From the NCBI GenBank assembly GCA_903772945.1, contig CAICTM010000129.1:46297-110296 (forward strand): a stretch of 64,000 bases of DNA. Direction: 5' to 3'. The DNA comes from Seminavis robusta. Taxonomy: Eukaryota > Bacillariophyta > Bacillariophyceae > Naviculales > Naviculaceae. Shown here piece by piece: positions 28,160-38,627 of this stretch. Both the position numbers and the translations under genes were made by a program. The notes beneath the pieces were generated by a model. That model saw only the letters and a list, made by a program, of their open reading frames with translations. It was not told where the DNA came from and made no database searches. Position 1 is the stretch's first letter. Each line of letters begins with the position of its first letter.

Positions 28160-31100
28160 CTAGAATGTCTCCATCGTAATCGCCGTTCCAGTGATCACCG
28201 CCGCCACCTGCTCAAAGGCATTGTCCATCTCATCCAGTCCGCCCCTAGCGTCGATGTACAGAGACTTCTCTGTGATGCTGGTAATTGTCGCAACGCTTTC
28301 CGCTACCTGCGACGGCACTTCAAAACCAATGATCACGACGTTGATTTGTGGCCCGCCCTGCTTGTTGTGCTTGCTGATACGAGTGATGACCTGTTTGGCC
28401 GGGAAATCCCAAGCGGATTCGCCGTCCGTTAGCGCAATAATCCAGCAATCGTAGTCGTTGCCACTGTCCTGACACATGTTCACGCATTTGTTCAGAGCAG
28501 CATAGAGGCGTGTGCCCCCCTCAGCGTCCAACGCTTTCCCGAGAATATCCAAGTGCTCGTCTTGGTTGTTACCTTTGCGTGCGAGGTCAAAGTATAGTTT
28601 GTCGTCAACAGCGTGATTGAACCTGGCGAACCCAACGTAGTCCTTGTCCAAGCAGTGTTCTTGGTAAATCCATTTCAAGTTCGCATTCGCTCTGTTTGGT
28701 TCCAAATACCCCGCAAAACGCGACATGAGTACTAGTAACGTCAAACGAAACAAGAAGCAATTCAGCAACCTCCCCATCAATGTTCAAAACCAACCTTTTC
28801 ATTCGCTCTCCCGCCATGCTCCCACTGTAGTCCAAACAGAACACCACGTTCTTAGCTTGCCTCAGAGAGTCAACCTGGCCTCGCCTGGTTTCGCGTTTCA
28901 CTCCTGAAGTAAGATTTGGCACTTGGTTTGGCTGTCCGTGCAAGTCGAAGTAGGTGTTTAACGTCGTCACACCTGATGAAACGAACAAAGTACAGTGAGC
29001 GTCCGACACTGATGCGGCGCATCCGTCGCCTCGGTTGACAGCACTTACAGTTCATCAACACTGTATCAATGACATATTCATCCTCGACCAGAATCTTCAT
29101 TGCCATGGTTGCTGCAGCATGATTGTCTTTTTTGATCAATGCCCATTGAATTCGCAAGTCGTTTATCTGCTGCTTTCTCGCCACAAGCCCGACGTTCTCG
29201 AACAGGTTCGACGTGATGTAGTCAGGATTGTGGAGCATGTCATCTGCCCTTGAGATTAGTGCCTCGACCCCCCAACAGTCTTCGAACTCTGGATCAACTT
29301 GCATGAGAGTCATGATTCCACGTGCTCGTCGCAAGTAGCAGAAGAATTCAGTACGGGCCTTTTGGACCAGTTGACCACGTTCCGTCCAGTAGAGATAGGT
29401 TTCGGCATCTAGTGTTTTTGCTCTCTTCAGGTCGCTTATTCCTGTTTGTACCAGGTCAAAGGATGACTCCTGCTGCTTATTCACTATGTAGAACATGCCA
29501 CGGTTGAAATACCGATTGGCCAGCTATGTCAAACGACCATAATACGAGCACATGAGAAACAAGCGCATTAGAACCCCCAACAAACACACCTGCACTTACA
29601 CAACGAAAGACTTACCTGCTTCACGTAATCACCACGGTTATCGTCAAAGTCGGCATTTTGATATTCAAAAGTGCCAATTCGAATGGTCTCCTCGAAATAC
29701 TTCATTCCCGCTTGGTATACTTCCGCACTACGTGACGTTGATGAGGACCTCTCCATTTGCTCTTGCAGCACCATCGTCCCGAGGTTATTGTTTGCAACAC
29801 CAACGGCTGCCAGAGGACAATCGGACAAATTTAAGCAACAAACCCTTGAAGTCGCTTCAATCCTTGTGCAACTCACCTTTCTGGTTCCCCATCAAGTTAA
29901 ACAGATCGAGGGCTTCTTCAAGAACCTTGTACGACTTTGTTCGATCTCCTTTGTAGTGGGCTGCGTTGGTGAATCTGACAATCTTACAGAGTTTCTCGAG
30001 AGAGTAGTACACATTAGTAATCTCATACGATCCTCCCTCGAGCTATCATTGAAGGCAGGCACAAGGCATCATCGAGTGAGAAGGTTTTCACCATGACAAA
30101 AGAGTTTGCATCCTGATTTATACCTTCGGCAATTCGTCCTCAATTGTGTTGGCTGTGATGTTCTTAACGATCCCCACAAGTAACAGGATGGGTTCTGCGA
30201 GGTAGATGGCCATGGTGTACTGACGAGAATGACACGAAAATACAGTTGAGGCATCCCACATGGCGCTGGAACACAGGAAGCAAAGGAAACACGGGAAGCA
30301 ATATACTTACGGTCATGTACATCACCATGAGCACAGAGAAAATAATCAGGGCGAGACTGATGTATGTGACGCGGTTGATGTCATTTTGCACCTTGTTCTC
30401 TACCGAGAGGAAACGCTTCTCGATATCCTCCAACGTGATCCCAAAACCGAGTGCGTATACTTCACCGTAGCTCGAAGTGATTCCTGCAAGAAAGTCGGAA
30501 TGGTTTACTGCCACTAGACTCCTCAGATTAACTGGGGCAACAGCCATGTACAGCTCTTGTTGATTTCCATCTTCTGTCGTGCGAGTGAAGCTCTTAATGT
30601 CGACCACACCACTCCTCATTGGCTGCAGAACGTCGCGTTCGAAAAGTTTCCAGTTGGTGGAGTTCTTGGAATCGTACGGCAGGACAAGCGCAGTTACACT
30701 CGACCTGTCCTCGCCTTGTACGAATCCAGGTCCAACCACTAAAAGCGCAAGTACAACACGTTTGAGCATCTGACGGTCTTAAACCTGCATGTTCTACGAG
30801 ATCTTCCGCACTTACGTGTGTCAGATCCAAGTTCCTGAACAACCATAACCGTTCGTAAGTGAGTGTGAGCGAAGCCATGGTTCAACATCAAAAAAGAAAA
30901 CTTACATCAGGTTGCGGCGTAATCAAGATCGGAAAACCGCTGTTCCCTGCTCCAATGGTAGTCCCGTTTTCGTTAATTGCATCCACGAAAGCACTAGGAC
31001 TGAAATCAATCAAAGTCACACCAACGAGGGTCCCCGTCCGAGGATCGATCAACGCAGCTCCAGCACTCATTCCAATGACATTAGAAGACGCGAACAAATA

Positions 31101-34100
31101 CGGAGGCGTTATGTGGAAGTCCCCCCCTTGTTGCTTGCTCGCTCCGTACCACCCTCGACAACGAGCATCAAACCCGAATTTACCATTGGGGCAAAGCGTA
31201 CCATTCACTTTAAAACCGCCATTGTCTTCAGTGGATTGCCACCAAGCCAGACCAGCATACGTCTCGCAACCAGAGAATCCAGTAAACATCCCATCGGCTT
31301 CAAACCCAACGTAGGTTCCCATCATTCCTGTCTCGCCTTTTCCAGGAAAATAATTGTAAATTGGGAAATCAGCAACGGATAGGGCTGAGCCGACCCGAAC
31401 TCGGTCGTATGTCGTCTCGTATCCTGCTGCCATCTCCCCCTTGGATGACCCAGGCATCAAGTTTGTGTCATTCCACCAGTCCGTAGTGCTAGGCAAATTG
31501 TAGAGTCCGGGCCAAGTTATGTTGAATCTGTCGCCGACGGAGTCGGCATCGGTCGAGAGCCCTTCATACCACCGATGCATCAAGTAACGTGGGTGAGTGA
31601 AATTGCTGACATCGGTGCAGTTCGCACCCCACGGGTCGTCCCAACCGCACGGGCAAGGTGTAAGCGTTTCATTTTCAAGGAACGGGCAAACCTCCTTGTT
31701 TGTTGCATTGTAATTTTTGCATTGTTCTGATCCACTCGTCTGAAACGCCATGAAATCTGTTCGGCGAATTCCGTCAAAGAACAGCCATCCAGCCAGACGT
31801 GTGTAAACATGCAAGTCACGAGCAAAGCGGTGCATCACCTCTTCGCCCTGTCACAGAAATAGTGAGCTTCAGCAATTTAATCTCATGAAGTGGAATGGAG
31901 TGCGCTTGAGCGAACTTACGTAGGCGGCTCGAATATTGGTAGCCGTGATGAGCGCCTGCAACTCTATATCTTTGCTCCTCTCCTCCACAATAGCAAGCCA
32001 GTTTGGAATGTAAAGACTAGAGTCCCTAGCCACTGTTACTGCAATCATGATCGCTGCAATGACAATTGGAGTTCCGATGAAGAAAGTCATCCACCAAAAC
32101 AGACCAGAGTTTTCAGCATCCTCAACGCCCTCAAAGTAATCCGTCAGGGCCTTCTGCTGGATGATATTCTCTCCCAGGTTCACTTTGGGTGGCCCGTCTA
32201 TCTTTTCTTCCTCTGGTGGATTAAGGATACCAGCCTTCGCCCCCGCAATGACCGCATATTCTTTGACAGACTGCAGAACAGAAGTAGTCCGCGCCATGGC
32301 AGCCTCAACGACAGGGCCATATTGCGAATTAGCTACGGAGGAAGAGAACATTGATAGAATGGACTGATCCGTTGTGCGTAGTGTCGAATCCGTAGTCAGC
32401 TCGTCCTCAAAGGTATCAGTCCCCTGGATTTTGAGAACTGAAGGAATGCCATCCGCATTCTTCGTCGCTTCTTCACCGCCCCAAGGATAAAGGTCGGAAG
32501 CTTCGTACATTTTTCTCCATTCAAAGCGATTTTTCACCTCGTTGACCTGGCCTCCAGCCACGTCCGTGGCGCCCACTCCCGAGAATTGATGAATCATCTT
32601 CAAAAACTCAGCTAACAGGAGGGTCACCTCCGTGTTGGGGCTCCATAACGGTTGAGCCTCCTTTGGGTTAAGCCTGTCCACAAAATTCGTTCCCATATCG
32701 CTTTCACCACAACTGTCCACAACCATGCCCGAAACTTTCTGTATCCATCGAAGGGGTTTGGTCAAGGATCCACTGATGACACCCACAAAGAGGAGAATCA
32801 CTCCAAATCCTGCACCCCCCACGATCAAAACGTTTTCGCTACTGGCTTGAGTATCCCTTGCGATCACACGGTCCATTTCCAATAGGACTCCATACGCCTC
32901 TGACTTCTCCATGGTAATGATGACAAAGTACACGGGGTAATACGATGGATCGTACTCCGACGGAATGCTGGGAACTGGGTGCGTCATGATAACTTTTGTG
33001 TCCGTTTCCAAGATGGTTTCACGGTACTTGGCCACCAGTACGTCTGGATCCCAAACTTCATCGTAGTTTTGCAAAGACCGGATTTCGTTGTATTTTGCGT
33101 CGTCGATACCCATGTTGAGGCTTGGATGTGTAATGGCTACGGTATCATTTTGCGTGCTCGGGTCCCAATCATTGGCGACAATGACGGTTCCTTGTTCATT
33201 ATAACGAATGAGGGCCGATTTTGTGGTATTGCCAATACTGGTGGTTTGTTTTAGCATGTCATAGAGCAGGGAGACTGATGCGTCGACCAAGGTACATGCG
33301 ATGAATTCGTCGGTGCGAATATCAAACACCGCCTCTCCAAAGGTCATGACCCAGACATTCTCACCACTAAACGCACTCGCTGATTTGTACGGGCCTGTGG
33401 ATTGTATTTTGGCTTCTTCGGGTGCTTCTCGTCCTTCGAACACCGCAATATCTCTTTCTACCATATCCCGACACCACTTTCGCTCAAGTGGATTGTATTC
33501 TCGCATGGTGGCTTCTGTGCCTGCATCGTGGCATCGTCTGATTTGTCGTGGAGTCGCAATGCTTTTATTTGTCCTGGGATGGATTTGTTCCATCCATTGG
33601 CATCCTGTCGAGTTGTAGTTGCTTACTCCATTGTAGGCATTCCCCGGATACCGCATGGTACTCCCAGCTCCGTCATTGGCTGTTTGTGTTTCACACAAGA
33701 GAAGTGAAAGGAGTTAGGTTTGTTGTCTGCCAAGAAAGTTTATCGTCGCCTCTGCCAGCTAGTGTTGCTAGACTCGACTCGACTCGACTCGACTCGACAC
33801 AACTACACTTCGACTCACCAAAATAGACTCCCACCGTTCGGACATCGAAATGACTCTCATAAAGTGCTTTCAACATCCAGACAATGTCTTTGCCCTTGTT
33901 GGCTAAATGGTAGTTTGTTTCTGTGGGTTGCACCACTCCTCCCGTTATCAGATCGTTGTTGGCGTCGGTACAACCCTCGTAGTAGGCAATGTCGGTGGGG
34001 TCTGTTCGTTGTGGATCACACGTGCCTTGCATGAAATATCCCGCGACACTACTGACATTGGCATACCGGGGATACCACGACAGCTTTCTCCCCGGCATGT

Positions 34101-34779
34101 GTTCTTCTACGTTTTGGGGATTGATGTTTCCCGGCAGATTCCAATCCAGTGGTAACGGTTCTGCATCAATGGGATAAAACCGTAGCTTGGTATACACATC
34201 TTGAAAGGGGACGTAATTATCTTCTTCCCAGCCCCGCATGCTTGGGTAGCCCACAAATCGATCCTTGGTGACCTGAGCCACTAAACTGCCAGCACCTAGG
34301 TAGATAGGGTATCGAGAGGAACAATTGTATTGTGAGAATTTGCAACACACTATGGGGCTACCTTTCACCCGTGGAGATACCAGCGTGTTCAGCCTGACAA
34401 GATAGGCAGGAGCTCCACCAAGCCTCCAATCCAGAACATCCCCACCAAACACATGGCTGTGATTTTCTGTTGACTTTTTGGCCCCAAGGGAATAAATAGT
34501 AGTGTGGTACGTACCTCCAATATTATGAAACTTTTTGGCCATGGTTTCGGCCACGTATTGTGCGGATCGTCCCAAACTGTATTGGATTCCTTCGGTCAGC
34601 ACCTTAGTGGCTTCCACTCGGACACTGTCTCCACTGTTGACGGTGGTATAAAGTCCCACCAACACAAAGGCCATAATGGCAATGGCGGCAGTGATTCCAA
34701 AACTGAGAATCATCTGTACTCTCAGCGAAAAGCTGGGACGTAAACACGTCTGTTGGATGCGTCTTGCAAAGAAACCCAT
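28160..34779 (-). CDS. Tandem Cache-sensor, TPR-like and C-terminal VWA membrane protein
   Basis: Twelve exons by hand, high to low: 34779-34515, 34295-33819, 33679-31920, 31847-30906, 30834-30816, 30738-30311, 30219-30124, 30042-29877, 29806-29616, 29523-49 (down to 29049), 28972-28795, 28691-28160. The joined frame is 1842 aa. TM1 is at about 22-45. The first extracellular Cache-like region runs to about 440. TM2 (VLIVGGAGFGVILLFVGVIS) is followed by a HAMP-like linker and a cytosolic loop. TM3 (TFFIGTPIVIAAIMIAVTVA) precedes a second Cache region, whose C-terminal half (CRGWYGASKQQGGDFH; ALIDPRTGTLVGVTLIDFS) resembles calcium-channel alpha-2/delta Cache. TM4 is ISLALIIFSVLMVMYM. Cytosolic TPR-like helices (FTNAAHYKGDRTKSY; AVGVANNNLGTMV) follow, then a VWA domain with a complete MIDAS: DYSGSM, GGTRLY and ALTDGES. 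A ligand-sensing signal protein is inferred. Confidence 0.85.
33771..33797. repeat. GACTC pentanucleotide microsatellite
   Basis: Five consecutive gactc units in intron 2 of the Cache/VWA gene. The complementary word gagtc repeats briefly near 53632-53645. Confidence 0.85.
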
Positions 34780-35445
34780 GGTTTCTCACTGTGGTATAAT
34801 ATGGTAGAAGTTGGTTGTGACGGGGGTATCTGTGTGATTTCTCGACTTGTAACAAACTAGCTAGCTAGTTAGTCTTGCGGATTGCTACTGTTAGGAGGGA
34901 TGGAAGGTCGAAGAAGAAGAGGATGCTAGCTAGTGCGGTGCTTCTGCTGCTGCTGGTGATTGATCCTTCGCAAGTGTTATGATCATGCTAACCAGCGCAA
35001 CAGGGAATGGCTGAAAAAAGTGTTTCTCACTGTACCGTACAGTATTGGCAGCACGAGGACCCACTTTCGGTCATCAATGGTGTCGTTGGTTGGAGGGAGT
35101 GAAGAAATATTATTTAGGCGACTGTGTTAAATCCTTTTTATTCTCATATGACGTCACAGTGAGACCCCACATGTTATGTGACGAACTCGCCTGGCTCTAA
35201 CAAATGAGGGATAAGGCTAAACAAGCTGCAAGAGCAAGAGACGACGAGCAGTTGCGGAAAAGTACCGGTGGTAGCAAGCGGCCAAGAAACAAGAGACATA
35301 CAGTCGTACCGTACGACTGTACATGTTGTCCAAACCGATCAGTCATCACAAGTACCGGTACTGTAGGTAACAGAAGTGGAAGAGAAAACACAGAGGAAAG
35401 GAAAAGAACAGCAGGCTTGCTGTGTGCTTGTGGAATCAATCCGCA
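34780..35445. other. Divergent promoter region
   Basis: The spacer between the Cache/VWA gene (minus) and the beta-helix gene (plus). It includes a CRE palindrome (35149-35156) and a TACCGTACGAC/GTCGTACCGTACGAC palindromic patch near 35305-35320. No gene seen. Confidence 0.5.
35149..35156. promoter_or_regulatory. CRE-type palindrome TGACGTCA
   Basis: A perfect TGACGTCA lies about 370 bp upstream of the Cache/VWA start and about 290 bp upstream of the beta-helix start. bZIP factors bind this site, and CO2/cAMP-responsive CRE elements are known in diatoms. Function here is inference. Confidence 0.4.
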
Positions 35446-36396
35446 ATGCCCGAAGCAGACTCCTCGAGACAAAATAATAGTAGTGAAGAAAATTTACATC
35501 ATGATAGTGCCGACAACGACGACAACAACCTGGAGGAATTGGCCGAAGAAGACTTTTTGAAACAAATACGAGCTTGCATAGATGCCAGCGAGCCTCTGGA
35601 TTTGATGGGCCGACAAGTCACTCTGACTCGAGGAGCCATTCGATTAAAGGGACGGGATCAGCTGACCATTCAGGGTGGTCGCATTGACGGGCGCGTCCAT
35701 TCGCTCTTTCAAATTGACGGAGACAAGCGCAATCATCCACGACGATTGACACTCCACAGCGTAACGCTGCGTCACACCAAGGCACATGAGGATCCACGAG
35801 AAATTGGCGCCGCTGTCTTTTGTATGGGATCCTGTCAAGTGGTGTTACGGCAGTGTGACATTTCCTCCCAGGGTGGTTTTGCCGTATGGGCCAAACACAA
35901 ATGTCACGTACTGGTGGACCACTGTCAGATTCATCATGTGGCTCGAACCGCGGTAGCCTGCTTCAACTCGGTCCATGTGACGGTAAAACACTCGTCACTC
36001 GAACATGTGGGGGTTCATGGGATTTGTGGCCGGGGTGTCTCCACCATGGAGTTGGAACATGTGGTCATGAGACATTGTCGAGTCAGAGCCGTAATGGTCT
36101 ATCAAGGGGCAACCATCAGCTTGCAAGATTGCAGTATTTCTCATACAGATGATCCCACCACGCCCACCATTCATGCTCAGGGACCAGTAGAGGAGGAAGA
36201 TCAAGATCAAGAAGAGACAGCCACAAATCCATCCGGCAGCAATGCTGCGTCAAGTAGCCAGTGTGCAAATGAACGTGCGGTATTGGTCCCTACACTTCGA
36301 ATGGAGAGGTGCAGTGTGACGGATAGCAAAGGGCCGCCTTTGTTCATGGAAGGAAAGGTTCACCAAGAGATTATCGAATGTGACATCCCAACATGA
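35446..36396 (+). CDS. Right-handed beta-helix repeat protein
   Basis: Start placed at 35446 (MPEADSSRQ; 316 aa). Eight more codons upstream are in frame from 35422. The first 50 aa are acidic and disordered. Residues about 55-230 are made of successive 20-25 aa coils typical of parallel beta-helix (PbH1) repeats: ITIQGGRIDG-like turns, LTLHSVTLRHT, VVLRQCDISSQGGFAVWA, VLVDHCQIHHVARTAVACF, VTVKHSSLEHVGVHGICG, ELEHVVMRHCRVRAVMVY, ISLQDCSISHT. An acidic Ser-rich loop (about 250-280) precedes a last coil. No pectate-lyase catalytic Arg/Asp set is evident and there is no signal peptide, so an intracellular binding role, as in F-box or SHCBP1-like beta-helix proteins, is more likely than secreted lyase. 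Confidence 0.8.
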   Translation: MPEADSSRQNNSSEENLHHDSADNDDNNLEELAEEDFLKQIRACIDASEPLDLMGRQVTLTRGAIRLKGRDQLTIQGGRIDGRVHSLFQIDGDKRNHPRRLTLHSVTLRHTKAHEDPREIGAAVFCMGSCQVVLRQCDISSQGGFAVWAKHKCHVLVDHCQIHHVARTAVACFNSVHVTVKHSSLEHVGVHGICGRGVSTMELEHVVMRHCRVRAVMVYQGATISLQDCSISHTDDPTTPTIHAQGPVEEEDQDQEETATNPSGSNAASSSQCANERAVLVPTLRMERCSVTDSKGPPLFMEGKVHQEIIECDIPT

Positions 36397-36982
36397 TTTT
36401 CCACTGCCAAACAATGAAACAAACAACAATCAATCACGCGTGAAAATATCTGCAGTGATGAGCTTCAGGATTTAGTACTTCCAGCCTAGTCAGTGTAGTG
36501 CCCACTTGCGTTTTCCTATTGGTTTTGTCTATGCAGCCATGGCGTTGCACGTGGGTTTTGTTATCCAATTTGGGCTCTGTGGCACTATACCACGTTGGAT
36601 TTCGTGTATGATTACCAACAGTAGTCTACTTCTCCCTGCAACTTTATCCTCGTTCGTGGAGACAAACCTGTCGGAGGCATGCCTCTTATTCCAGCTTCTA
36701 CAGGAAATGTATTCTACTGTTGCTTGCTATTGTACGTAGACTGGCCATGATCCTGTGCAGCTGTAATATATGGGACGGTATTACGGAGGAGGAAACCTGC
36801 CATTATTGTTATCATAATTTTGCAGGCTGGCACGCTGGCACTGTAGATTGCCCTGATTAGATTTGGGCATTTGCGGGACCAATGCGGATCTCATGGGTCA
36901 AGCTCAGCTAGGATCTCGGAAGTAGCTATTTACAGTTATACCAAATGCCAAACATTCCAATGTGCCCTCCTCTTGGACTTGG
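36397..36982. other. Intergenic, no gene seen
   Basis: The convergent spacer between the beta-helix gene and the LRR pseudogene. Only a short plus frame (36506-36739) of random character. Confidence 0.5.
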
Positions 36983-38420
36983 TCAATTAATCTTGTCTCT
37001 AGCATTGCATTCATCAGCATGGATCACAGTTGCATCCACAAAGGTGCCTTGGCACACATTCGTGTTGGTCACTTTGCCAGTACAGCCATGAGCTTCATGA
37101 CATTCCCTTTCATAACCACGCATCATGCCGCACAGCTCATTAGGGATGCTGCCAGACAAGGATGTGTTGTCAACAACTGGGTTGTCAACTTGGTCAAGGC
37201 AAGGAGCTCTGTGGGTAGAGTTCCAGACAAGCCTGTGTCATGCAATTGTAAACTCAGAAGGTTCGACATGAGACCAATCTCACTTGGAATGGTGCCAATG
37301 CAATCAAGCTTGAAAACAACCCTCACGGGAGCTTGTCCTCTAGCTGGTTGGAACTCATGTCTAGCTTTGTCAAGTCTGCATAAAAAGAATATTGTGATCT
37401 GAGCTAACCTTTCTGTCAAAACATCCCTGACTAGAGCACTTACTTCTTAGCTTTGATAATGCTGGTGGAAGGTGTCCTGAAAGAGAATTCTCCTGTAGAG
37501 TTAGAGAAGTCTATGAAAAAACGATCAAGGGTGGCAAAGAACTGTAAGCATGTCACCAGCTAGAGCACCAATCTATCTGACAGCTTTACTTACCAGCTGC
37601 GTCAATTGCCCAAGTTGGCTTGGAATCGACCCTCTGTTCCACCCATCCAGGTACAACGCTGTAAGATTGGACAACCTTGCAATTTCAGCTTGGTGTACAG
37701 AGATTAGTAAAATCTAGATGCCTTTTCTGATATATGCAACAAGGGATGTCTTACTGGGTATTCGGGCATTGGCATCATCAGCCATGTTGGATAGCATGAG
37801 AACCTCAAGTTGGGACAGGCTTTCAACAACTTTGGGCAGAAATTTCTCCGAGGCTAGTCGAGGGCAATCATACACTCTAAAAAATGTCAAGTTTCTTAGT
37901 TTGAATAATTCTGAAGGGACTGTGCCTGGTAACAGTTTGGAGTCCATCATGTTAGCGATGGCAAATGCATGTCAAGTTGCAACATGCAGTAGAAGCGTAC
38001 CTGTCAGCTGGGTCATGACAAAGAATCCTAAGCTCATTAGGCAATCTAAATTGCCAAGTTCTGTGGGAACAGTTCCGCATATTCCAGCACCCCCCAGATG
38101 AAGCAACCTCAAGTCTGACAGGAGACCCAGCTCTGTAGGAATTGTTCCTGAAAGTTCTGTAACATAAAAACGCAACACACTCAGCTTTGTTAGCAAACCA
38201 ATTTCCGTTGGGATCTGCCCTTTCAATTCCAAGTTCCCTGGCAATTCCAGAAGCTCCAAATCTGCACTCAACAGGGATAGCTCTGGTGGAATGGTTCCAT
38301 CTAGCTTATTGTTTCCCGTAAAGGACAAAGCTTTTATATGCCCAGAGTCATCACATTGCATGTCGGGAGAAATTTATTTCTGCACTAAAAGCTTGCTGTT
38401 CCCAGTTGCACTCATGCACT
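36983..38420 (-). pseudogene. Leucine-rich-repeat protein pseudogene with intact introns
   Basis: Exon-like blocks, high to low: 38361-38001, 37925-37755, 37688-37594, 37492-37444 and 37375 onward. All are separated by good GT-AG introns of 66-101 nt and joined in frame. They encode about 9 plant-type LRRs (KLDGTIPPELSLL, GQIPTEIGLLTKLSVL, GTIPTELGLLSDLRLL, GTVPTELGNL, GTVPSELFKL, IPTEIARLSNLTAL, SIPSQLGQLTQL, LPPALSKLRN). Exon 5 hits TGA at 37323-37325. LRR sequence then continues in other frames (GTIPSEIGLMSNLLSL; SLSGSIPNELCGM) to a Cys-containing end and stop at 36983. Before 38361 a frameshift separates a VHECNW cap from QCDDSGHIKAL. The signal or TM part is missing. Alternatively it makes a shortened LRR protein of about 240 aa. 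Confidence 0.75.
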
Positions 38421-38627
38421 TCCCAAGTACCTCCACCTTTTGGTTTGGGGGGCCTGTAAGGTTTACTAGTAGAGGGGGGCCTCAGCAACGAAAAGCGGGG
38501 GCCTTTGTTCACAAAAATCTCAATAGAAAGACGCACATTGGCGAAGGTTGGTGAAACCTCATGCCGCATGCCACCAAAAGCTGAAGCACACCGTCAGTGA
38601 ACCCGTCTGGTACAGTAACATGAGACG

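Noticed and set aside
28160-34779. Several independent genes (minus-strand frames of 609, 362, 316, 208, 206 and 201 codons)
   Set aside because: They lie on one strand, are joined by good GT-AG sites with consistent phase, and give one coherent membrane protein, so they were merged into one gene.
38351-38569. N-terminal exon of the LRR gene
   Set aside because: Only the VHECNW cap near its end fits the LRR family. The rest has no signal or membrane segment and runs into the promoter of the BT1 gene.
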